64,000 nucleotides of DNA from Martinezella tropici (GTDB lineage Bacteria > Pseudomonadota > Alphaproteobacteria > Rhizobiales > Rhizobiaceae): NCBI RefSeq assembly GCF_008370325.1, contig NZ_VNIP01000009.1, positions 310,001 to 374,000 on the forward strand, given 5' to 3'. Numbering within the stretch: the stretch's first letter is position 1; every line of letters starts with the position of its first letter. Made by a program: the position numbers and the translations under genes. The notes below the pieces were generated by a model that saw only the letters and a program-made list of their open reading frames with translations, was not told where the DNA came from and did no database searches. Shown here piece after piece: positions 56,824-64,000 of this stretch.

Positions 56824-57393
56824 ATGGTCAAGGTCATCGCCTCTTCCGTCCGCAAGGGCAACGTTCTCGACGTCGACGGCAAGCTCTATGTCGTTCTTAC
56901 CGCCGCGAACTTTCATCCGGGCAAGGGTACGCCGGTCACCCAGGTCGACATGCGCCGCATCGTCGACGGCGTGAAGGTCTCCGAGCGCTGGCGCACCACC
57001 GAGCAGGTCGAGCGCGCTTTCGTCGAAGACGTGAACTTCCAGTACCTCTATGAAGACGGTGAAGGCTTCCACTTCATGAACCCGTCCAACTACGATCAGG
57101 TCGTCGTCGACGTCGACACCATGGGCGACCAGAAGGCCTATCTGCAGGAAGGCATGACCTGCGTCCTATCGATCCACGAAGGCATTCCGCTGGCGCTCGA
57201 ACTGCCGCGCCACGTCACGCTCGAGATCACCGAGACCGAACCGGTCGTCAAGGGCCAAACGGCATCGTCCTCCTACAAGCCCGCCATGCTGTCGAACGGC
57301 GTACGCACCATGGTGCCGCCGCACATCAACGCCGGCACCCGCGTCGTCATCGCCACGGAAGACAATTCCTACGTCGAGCGTGCCAAGGACTGA
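56824..57393 (+). CDS. efp: Elongation factor P
   Basis: This 189-residue protein relieves ribosome stalling at consecutive prolines. The modification site Lys34 is present in HPGKGTP and the usual three-domain length is kept. The start at 56824 gives MVKVIASS; AAGGAAG lies just before it. Its modifying enzymes EpmA and EpmB are encoded divergently next to it, so the complete core of the beta-lysylation pathway is together here. The hydroxylase EpmC was not seen. Confidence 0.97.
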   Translation: MVKVIASSVRKGNVLDVDGKLYVVLTAANFHPGKGTPVTQVDMRRIVDGVKVSERWRTTEQVERAFVEDVNFQYLYEDGEGFHFMNPSNYDQVVVDVDTMGDQKAYLQEGMTCVLSIHEGIPLALELPRHVTLEITETEPVVKGQTASSSYKPAMLSNGVRTMVPPHINAGTRVVIATEDNSYVERAKD

Positions 57394-57418
57394 GCGGTCA
57401 GCCGCATCATCGCATGAG

Positions 57419-57449
57419 AAAACGCCTCGTCCTCGCGACGGGGCGTTTT
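57419..57449 (+). terminator. Rho-independent terminator of efp
   Basis: AAAACGCCTCGTC (57419-57431) pairs with GACGGGGCGTTTT (57437-57449), 13 bp with one wobble, ending in TTTT, 26 bp after the efp stop. The A-rich 5' side could also serve the opposite strand. Confidence 0.85.
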
Positions 57450-57509
57450 GCATTTCGGGCGGATGGAAATCAAATCGAACTCGTAAAGACGCGACATTAC
57501 AAGTTCGCG

Positions 57510-59360
57510 TTATGGCGCACTGGCCTTTTTCTGATTCTTCTGCACCACACTGGCAGTTTCGGGAGGCGTTTGCATATCGGTGCTATGCTCATGCGGGGCC
57601 AAAGTCTGCAAATGCAGGAGGCGCGGCGACATGGCCTGTATGAAGGCCTCAGAGCGGCCGATATAGATCAAGGTCGCATCGGGTAATTCGGCCAGCAAGG
57701 CACAGGCCTTGACCTGAACTTCGGCCTCCAGCCCTTCCAGGGCATCATCCAGGATGACCCATTTCGGCTTTGCCAGCAGCAGATGCGCAAAGCCAATGGC
57801 TTTCTGCTCTTCGGTATCCAGCAACCGATCCCAGCGGGCCTGCGTGTCGAGGCGACTCTTGAGGCGACCGAGACCCACCCTTTCCATGACGGCGTTGACG
57901 GCGGCATCATCATAGGCGTCGCGATCCTCGGGAAAGCAGATCGCCTCTCTCAACGTGCCGCTTGGAACGTAGGGCGTATGCGGCATGAACAGCATATCGT
58001 CCATCGGTGGCAAGCTCACCGTGCCGGAACCGCTGTACCATTGATGCGCCAGCACCTCGAACAGCAGCCTGCGGTTCACGCCGTGATCGCCGTTGATCAT
58101 AACATGCTCGCCGGCATGGATGGTGACGGTGCCCTCGGCAATCGAGAAACCGTTCTCCGTGGCCTCATCACTGGTCTTGGTGGAAACTTCCAGATCGGTC
58201 CACACCATTGTGCCGGGCGCCGCCTTGGCGAAGACGAGCGTATGCGGCATTGGCGTCTTGTCGTCCATTTCCGTCAGCGCCTTGCGGAAATCGGTGACGC
58301 GCATCAGCGTGGCGCGCCATTCGGCGATCGGGCCGAAATTGGCGACATACCAGCGCAATGCCGAATTGACCTGATTGAAGGCACCGACGGCCACCATGAG
58401 CTGACCGAAGGTCAGGCCGCCGGAAAAATAGGCGGGGGCGGCAACGAGGATCGGAATGATCAGCACCAGCCAGCCATAGCCTGCCGAGACCCAGGTCAGA
58501 TTGGTATTGGCGATGGCAAGCTGGCGGATGACGCCAAGCACGGCTGATATATCGAGATTGATCCGCCGCCGCTCGTTCTCTTCGCCACCGGCAATGGTGA
58601 TCGCCGCCATATGCTCGTTGGCATGCATGAGCGCAAAGCGCAGCTCGGCCTCCTTCGAATAGCGGTCCGCATTCAATCGCACCAGCCGGCGGCCGACGAA
58701 CTGGCTGAGAAACGAGGCCGAGCCGGCATAAAGGATCGCCGCCCAGACCATGTAGCCGGGGATCGCAAAGCTTGCGCCGTTGACCTTGAACACCATGCCG
58801 CTGGACAGTTCCCACAGCACGCCGATGAAGCTCAAGAGCAGGATCGTCGCCTGCACCAGGCCGATGGCAAGCCCTGTCGTGCTTTCGGCGAGATTGCGGG
58901 CATCTTCATGCAGGCGCTGATCGGGATTGACGCCGATCAGCCCGGAAGAGGCGAGCCGAAGCGCGCGCTTGGCCTGCAGCCATTGATTGACCAGATCCCG
59001 CGCCAGGCCCTCGCGCATGTAGAGCGCGGTCATCTGGTTGAGCCAGGCCTGGACGACATTGAGGAACAGAAGCGAGCCGGCGATGATGCCGAAGACGCCG
59101 AGCTGATGGAAGAAGGCGGTGATATCACGCCTTGCCAGAGAATCGTAGAAGGGCGCGTTCCAGCTGTTGAGCAGAACCTGGACATAGGCCGTGACCAGGA
59201 TGATCACGAAGAGCGCGACGGTAAGCGAAATGATCTTGATGCGGACGGGCGAATTCCAGAAAGCGGAAAACATCATCCTCAGCCGAAAGAAGAGGCTCAA
59301 ATCGTATCCGACCTGCTCGTTCCCCTGGATATTCGGCTTGGCTTGCGTTTCAACTGCCAT
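57510..59360 (-). CDS. SbmA/BacA-type ABC protein with degenerate ATPase domain
   Basis: This 616-residue protein has an N-terminal ABC_membrane_2 domain (six helices, about residues 30-350) of the SbmA/BacA/BclA/YddA family and a C-terminal nucleotide-binding-like domain. All expected ATPase motifs are altered: Walker A reads GDHGVNRR (residues 424-431, no Lys-Ser/Thr), Q-loop MPHTPY, signature LLDTEEQKAIGFAHLLL, Walker B VILDDA, and H-loop YIGRSEAF without His. It probably does not hydrolyse ATP; the membrane part may work by proton drive as in SbmA/BacA. Start at 59360 follows AGGGAAG. Confidence 0.9.
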   Translation of the reverse strand: MAVETQAKPNIQGNEQVGYDLSLFFRLRMMFSAFWNSPVRIKIISLTVALFVIILVTAYVQVLLNSWNAPFYDSLARRDITAFFHQLGVFGIIAGSLLFLNVVQAWLNQMTALYMREGLARDLVNQWLQAKRALRLASSGLIGVNPDQRLHEDARNLAESTTGLAIGLVQATILLLSFIGVLWELSSGMVFKVNGASFAIPGYMVWAAILYAGSASFLSQFVGRRLVRLNADRYSKEAELRFALMHANEHMAAITIAGGEENERRRINLDISAVLGVIRQLAIANTNLTWVSAGYGWLVLIIPILVAAPAYFSGGLTFGQLMVAVGAFNQVNSALRWYVANFGPIAEWRATLMRVTDFRKALTEMDDKTPMPHTLVFAKAAPGTMVWTDLEVSTKTSDEATENGFSIAEGTVTIHAGEHVMINGDHGVNRRLLFEVLAHQWYSGSGTVSLPPMDDMLFMPHTPYVPSGTLREAICFPEDRDAYDDAAVNAVMERVGLGRLKSRLDTQARWDRLLDTEEQKAIGFAHLLLAKPKWVILDDALEGLEAEVQVKACALLAELPDATLIYIGRSEAFIQAMSPRLLHLQTLAPHEHSTDMQTPPETASVVQKNQKKASAP

Positions 59361-59525
59361 CAGCACTTCCCTGCGACGCACATCCCGTCAATTAACCATC
59401 ACCCGCCCCCATGTCCATCCTTGCAATAGATCAGTGCGATCACGTTCGTATATACACGGTTTCGCGCCTTGAACCGAATTAGGTCTGCAACTAGCTTGCC
59501 CTTGAAAGATTGAGAGAGCCCTCCG

Positions 59526-60368
<843 letters not shown>

Positions 60369-60440
60369 CCTGTGCCACTTGCTGGAATATGGGAATGCAA
60401 TCGCCCTTTCTCCGAAATGACAAATAGGCCGGCCACCCGC

Positions 60441-60588
60441 CCTCGCCTTTCGAGGCTCCGGCTTTCAGCCTCCGCACCTCAGAGTGAGGTCTGATCTGCT
60501 GCGCCTCGGCTCGAATCCTCTCCGCCTCACCCTGAGGTGCCCTGGCGTTGAAGCGTCAGCGCAAAGGCCAGGGCCTCGAAGGGCGAGG
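60441..60588. repeat. Composite inverted repeat upstream of the metA leader
   Basis: The outer arms CCTCGCCTTTCGAGGC (60441-60456) and GCCTCGAAGGGCGAGG (60573-60588) match at 15 of 16 bases. Inner CACCTCAGAGTGAGGT and CCTCACCCTGAGGTG stretches also pair. It is unrelated in sequence to the CCCTCTCCCCGC family. It lies between the MoxR gene and the riboswitch and may be a transposable palindromic repeat. Confidence 0.65.
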
Positions 60589-60647
60589 CAGCCCCTGCGC
60601 CTGGAGTTAGCCCATTGACCCGTCGCATCAGCAGGTTTATGAAATTT

Positions 60648-60704
60648 CCCTTGTGGTGATTTGGCCGGCCGGCTTGCAGCCACGTTAAATAAGTCGCTAA
60701 AGGG
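60648..60704 (+). ncRNA. SAM-II riboswitch (metA leader)
   Basis: The conserved pattern of the alphaproteobacterial metA motif is present: GTGGTGATTTG, then CCGGCTTGCAGCCACGTTAA and AAGTCGCTAAAG. GTGG pairs with CCAC, and the 3' segment completes the pseudoknot. SAM-II binds S-adenosylmethionine and shuts off methionine biosynthesis genes. It lies 66 bp before the metA ATG. Confidence 0.92.
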
Positions 60705-60749
60705 CCGCGTGCGGACCGGTAGCGATTCATGATCGCGGCCGGTTTTTTT
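60703..60749 (+). terminator. Terminator overlapping the riboswitch 3' end
   Basis: GGCCGCG (60703-60709) pairs with CGCGGCC (60734-60740), followed after GG by seven T. It overlaps the last bases of the SAM-II aptamer by about 2 nt and precedes metA, so it can act as an attenuator for metA. Confidence 0.75.
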
Positions 60750-60770
60750 GTATTTGGTCGAGTGAAAACA

Positions 60771-61697
60771 ATGCCCATCAAGATTCCCGATACGCTACCC
60801 GCGTTTGAAACCCTCCAGGACGAGGGCGTGCGGGTGATGACCGAAACGGTGGCGTTCCGTCAGGATATCCGCCCCCTTCAGATCGGGCTTCTCAACCTCA
60901 TGCCGAACAAGATCAAGACCGAGGTCCAGATGGCGCGCCTGGTCGGCGCATCGCCGCTGCAGGTGGAATTTTCTCTGGTGCGCATCGGCGCCCACAAGGC
61001 CAAGAACACCTCCGAAGAGCATCTCCTCGCCTTCTATGAGACCTGGGAAGAGGTGAAGCACCGCAAGTTCGACGGCTTCATCATAACGGGCGCGCCGATC
61101 GAACTGCTCGAATACGAAGATGTCACCTACTGGGAGGAGATGCAGCAGATCTTCGACTGGACGGCCACCAATGTCCATTCGACGCTGAACGTCTGCTGGG
61201 GCGCGATGGCGGCGATCTACCATTTCCACAAGGTGCCGAAATATACGCTGACGGAGAAGGCGTTCGGCGTCTATCGCCACCAGAACCTGAAGCCCTCCTC
61301 AGTCTATCTCAACGGCTTCTCCGACGATTTCGCCATTCCGGTCTCGCGCTGGACAGAGGTGAAGCGCGCCGACATCGAAAAAGTGCCCGGCCTGCAGATT
61401 CTGATGGATTCGAGCGAGATGGGCGTCTGCCTCGTGCACGAACAGGCCTGCAACCGGCTCTACATGTTCAATCACGTGGAGTATGATTCCACCTCGCTGG
61501 CGGACGAGTATTTCCGCGATGTGAATGCGGGCGTGCCGATCAAGATGCCGCACAATTACTTCCCGCATAACGACCCGGAAATCCCCCCGCAGAACCGGTG
61601 GCGCAGCCACGCGCACCTGTTCTTCGGCAACTGGATCAACGAGATCTACCAGACCACGCCGTATGATCTGGAGGAGATCGGCCAGGAAAGGACTTGA
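60771..61697 (+). CDS. metA: Homoserine O-acyltransferase
   Basis: This 308-residue enzyme acylates homoserine, the entry step of methionine synthesis. The catalytic cysteine is in NVCWGAMAAIYHF, the second-triad histidine and glutamate region is FNHVEYDSTSLADEY, and the N-terminus MPIKIPDTLPAF is typical. The donor may be acetyl-CoA or succinyl-CoA; it cannot be decided from motifs noted here. The ATG at 60771 lies downstream of the SAM-II riboswitch and its terminator. The VWA gene begins 3 nt after its stop. Confidence 0.95.
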   Translation: MPIKIPDTLPAFETLQDEGVRVMTETVAFRQDIRPLQIGLLNLMPNKIKTEVQMARLVGASPLQVEFSLVRIGAHKAKNTSEEHLLAFYETWEEVKHRKFDGFIITGAPIELLEYEDVTYWEEMQQIFDWTATNVHSTLNVCWGAMAAIYHFHKVPKYTLTEKAFGVYRHQNLKPSSVYLNGFSDDFAIPVSRWTEVKRADIEKVPGLQILMDSSEMGVCLVHEQACNRLYMFNHVEYDSTSLADEYFRDVNAGVPIKMPHNYFPHNDPEIPPQNRWRSHAHLFFGNWINEIYQTTPYDLEEIGQERT

Positions 61698-61700
61698 GGC

Positions 61701-62894
61701 TTGTTCATTCCCTTCTTCCTGAAGCTGAGGCAAGCGAAGGTGCCGGTAACGCTCCGGGAATTCCTCTCGCTGCTTGAGGGAATGGAAGAAGGGATTGCCG
61801 ACTATGACGTCGAGGCCTTCTATTATCTGGCGCGCACGACGCTGATCAAGGACGAGCGCTTCATCGACCGGTTCGACCAGGTCTTCGCCGATTATTTCCG
61901 CGGTGTCGAGGCGATTAGCGGCAATGCCGATGGAGAAGCGGTGGAGCCGACCGCCATTCCCGACGAATGGCTGCGCAAACTTGCCGAGCGGCACCTGACC
62001 GAAGAGGAAAGACGAGAGATCGAGGCGTTAGGCGGCTTCGACAAGCTGATGGAGACGCTGCGCGAGCGGCTGGCCGAACAGAAGGGCCGGCATCAGGGCG
62101 GCTCGAAATGGATCGGCACGGCGGGCACCTCGCCCTTCGGCGCCTATGGCTATAACCCCGAAGGCGTGCGCATCGGCCAGGAAACCTCGCGCTATCGCCG
62201 CGCCGTCAAGGTCTGGGATCGGCGCGACTTCAGGAACCTCGATGATGGCGTCGAACTCGGCACCCGCAACATCAAGGTGGCGCTGAAGCGCCTGCGCCGC
62301 TGGGTGCGCGAGGGCGCGGCGGAAGAGCTGGATCTCTCCGGCACCATCCGCTCCACCGCTGAGCATGGCTATCTCGATGTCCAGACGCGGCCCGAGCGCC
62401 GCAACGCCGTCAAACTCCTGATGTTCTTCGATGTCGGCGGCTCGATGGACGATCATATCCGCGTCGTCGAAGAACTCTTCTCCGCCGCCCGCGCGGAGTT
62501 CCGCCACATGGAGTATTTCTACTTTCACAACTGCATTTACGAGGGCGTGTGGAAGGACAATCGCCGCAGGCGTGTCGATATCACGGCGACGACGGACCTG
62601 ATCCGCACCTTCGGCCCCGACTACCGCGTCGTCTTCGTCGGCGACGCCTCCATGAGCCCCTACGAAATCACTCAACCCGGCGGCTCGGTGGAGCATTGGA
62701 ACAAGGAGGCTGGCGAGACCTGGCTCGCCCGTATGACCGGCCATTTCCGCAAATGCATCTGGATCAACCCCGTGCCGGAAAACTATTGGGGCCATACGAC
62801 CTCCATCTCCATCATCCGCCGCCTGATGACCGATCGCATGTATCCCCTGACGCTCGGCGGATTGGAGAAGGCGACACGGGAATTGTCGCGCTGA
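61701..62894 (+). CDS. VWA-domain protein (CoxE-like)
   Basis: This 397-residue protein has a C-terminal von Willebrand A domain whose metal-adhesion site begins FFDVGGSMDDH (DxGGSM, typical of CoxE-type proteins). The N-terminal half is helical and charged. TTG start at 61701 with AGGAAAGGA eight bases before it; it begins 3 nt after the metA stop and is probably cotranscribed with metA. Expected to work with the MoxR-type ATPase at 59526 in maturing a protein complex; the client is unknown. Confidence 0.9.
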   Translation: MFIPFFLKLRQAKVPVTLREFLSLLEGMEEGIADYDVEAFYYLARTTLIKDERFIDRFDQVFADYFRGVEAISGNADGEAVEPTAIPDEWLRKLAERHLTEEERREIEALGGFDKLMETLRERLAEQKGRHQGGSKWIGTAGTSPFGAYGYNPEGVRIGQETSRYRRAVKVWDRRDFRNLDDGVELGTRNIKVALKRLRRWVREGAAEELDLSGTIRSTAEHGYLDVQTRPERRNAVKLLMFFDVGGSMDDHIRVVEELFSAARAEFRHMEYFYFHNCIYEGVWKDNRRRRVDITATTDLIRTFGPDYRVVFVGDASMSPYEITQPGGSVEHWNKEAGETWLARMTGHFRKCIWINPVPENYWGHTTSISIIRRLMTDRMYPLTLGGLEKATRELSR

Positions 62895-63023
62895 GCGTCA
62901 TAAATTGACGCAATATAACAGCGGAAAATTGAGCTTACATAACCTATCCAACTTGATCCTGTCTCATCAAGATGATCTTTCGTTATCTGCTAGATACGAA
63001 ATTTGAAAAAAGCGAACAGGCAA

Positions 63024-63884
63024 ATGCAAGTTAATACCAACGCTTTCACAGCAATAATCATGATGTTGGCGCTATCTACCTGGCCGGACATGACGTTTGC
63101 TTCCAGCCTTACGCTCACTACAACCGAGGCGGAAGCGACGTGTTTTTCAGCAAGGGGTGAACAGGCGATTGCCCTATGCACTGCTGAACTCGCTAAGCAG
63201 AAATCGTCAGACGCTTTCAGTAACCGGGCGCGAGCATATGGCTTTGCGATGCAATATGACAAGGCTGTAGCCGATTACGCTAGCGCCATACAGCTCACCG
63301 AACCCGACGGCGTTATGCTCCCCACATATTACCAAAACAGAGCCGATGTATATTTTGCTATGAATAAATATGAGCTAGCGATTGAGGACTATACAAAGGC
63401 ATTGGATTTAAACCCAAAACTCAGCACGGATTTTGTCAGTCGAGGACAGGCCTACGCCGCTTTGAACAAAGACAAAGAGGCGTTTGCGGATTTCGACAAA
63501 GCGATGAAAGACAAATTCGTAAAGCCGCTCACCCTGCGTGTACGAGCTGACCTCCTGTTGACCAGAGGCGAACCAGATCGCGCGATCCAAGACTACCAAG
63601 ATTGCCTTAAGCTGCAGCCAGATAATGTTTATGCGATGATCGGGATTGGCAATGCATATTTGAAGAAAAACATGACCGATTCGGCATTTTCTCAATATGA
63701 TCTTGCCCTCTCCACTCGACCGATCTGCCCCGAGTGCCTGACCGCTCGCGGGAGTGCTTTTGCAAAAATTGGCAACACAAAGAAGGCGATAGCAGACTAT
63801 AACGCCGCCCTCGCCTTTCCTGATCAGTTCATCGCTCCGAATGTGAAAAAAGAGGCCGAAGCCACGCTGCGTAAGCTACAATAG
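63024..63884 (+). CDS. Secreted TPR-repeat protein of lower GC
   Basis: This protein of about 286 residues has a signal peptide (hydrophobic core about residues 6-18, cleavage near TFASS) and at least five tetratricopeptide repeats, for example YYQNRADVYFAMNKYELAI, FVSRGQAYAALNKDKEAFAD and MIGIGNAYLKKNMTDSAF. It is probably periplasmic and a protein-interaction scaffold. An in-frame TTG at 63003 is an alternative start, but ATG at 63024 has the better leader. Its codons are visibly richer in A+T than neighbours, which suggests recent acquisition. Confidence 0.85.
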   Translation: MQVNTNAFTAIIMMLALSTWPDMTFASSLTLTTTEAEATCFSARGEQAIALCTAELAKQKSSDAFSNRARAYGFAMQYDKAVADYASAIQLTEPDGVMLPTYYQNRADVYFAMNKYELAIEDYTKALDLNPKLSTDFVSRGQAYAALNKDKEAFADFDKAMKDKFVKPLTLRVRADLLLTRGEPDRAIQDYQDCLKLQPDNVYAMIGIGNAYLKKNMTDSAFSQYDLALSTRPICPECLTARGSAFAKIGNTKKAIADYNAALAFPDQFIAPNVKKEAEATLRKLQ

Positions 63885-63914
63885 TCTTGGCAGCACGGTG
63901 CCTCCAGTGAAGGC

Positions 63915-64000
63915 ACGCTACACCAAAGCACCTACGCAAATGCGTCTGGCCACCCCCGTTCAGGAAAACCATTGGAGTTATAGGACCTCCATCTCCGTCA
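63915..64000 (+). pseudogene. Frameshifted partial copy of the VWA gene 3' end
   Basis: From 63935 to the window edge the sequence aligns with 62748-62814 of the VWA gene (CGCAAATGC, GTCTGG, GGAAAAC, ATTGG, ACCTCCATCTCC in common), with a one-base deletion that changes frame. After the shift it reads ENHWSYRTSISV against ENYWGHTTSISI. Weaker similarity may start near 63915. It continues past the window, so its full extent is unknown. Confidence 0.65.

Overview
The window looks like chromosomal DNA of a Rhizobiaceae bacterium, most likely genus Rhizobium or a close relative. It is GC-rich. It carries two near-identical copies of a RIME-like intergenic mosaic element, a SAM-II riboswitch in front of metA, a glpSTPQUV-type glycerol ABC transporter and many sugar-type ABC importers. 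No tRNA, rRNA, CRISPR array, prophage or insertion sequence was recognised.

Layout. 0.1-6.9 kb: histidine utilisation, with hutI-hutH-hutU on the minus strand and hutF-hutC on the plus strand, diverging from a palindromic operator; hutG is not in the window. 6.9-15.4 kb: a 50-residue membrane peptide, a periplasmic protein, a vapBC toxin-antitoxin pair, a remnant of an RND efflux pump, an Lrp regulator facing a divergent tryptophan-dioxygenase-family gene, mntH, a LytM-domain protein with an altered metal site, a TetR regulator and a DUF427 gene. 15.4-22.9 kb: a sugar ABC importer with a divergent ROK regulator, a Gfo/Idh/MocA dehydrogenase and a ThuA-like protein, resembling the rhizobial thu layout. 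23.4-29.8 kb: the glycerol importer, closed by a strong terminator, then a class C-type acid phosphatase. 31.1-36.5 kb: an orphan Tat-type binding protein, a LacI regulator, a DUF2264 protein and a 2-hydroxyacid dehydrogenase. 36.7 kb: a lytic transglycosylase lipoprotein. 37.3-48.0 kb: a second sugar system, with a dehydrogenase, an enolase-superfamily enzyme, a TetR regulator and an ABC importer with two more dehydrogenases. Two matching operators appear to place both arms under the TetR protein.

48.0-57.4 kb is the most distinctive part. A cloverleaf-like nest of inverted repeats separates the sugar system from an operon encoding a carrier protein, an acyl-CoA dehydrogenase, an amino acid:[carrier protein] ligase (a SerRS-like aminoacyl-tRNA synthetase homologue), a DUF1839 protein and a GH2 beta-mannosidase-like enzyme. 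Beside it lies a complete EF-P beta-lysylation set (epmB, epmA, efp). Two synthetase paralogues that charge proteins instead of tRNA therefore sit side by side.

57.5-64.0 kb: an SbmA/BacA-type ABC protein whose ATPase motifs are all degenerate, a MoxR AAA+ ATPase, metA behind a SAM-II riboswitch and terminator, a CoxE-like VWA protein 3 nt downstream of metA, a lower-GC TPR protein gene, and at the window edge a frameshifted partial copy of the VWA gene's 3' end.

Most genes serve uptake and catabolism of plant- or soil-derived carbon and nitrogen (histidine, glycerol, oligosaccharides, probably sugar acids), each with a local regulator. The carrier-protein operon is the best candidate for a little-understood system.
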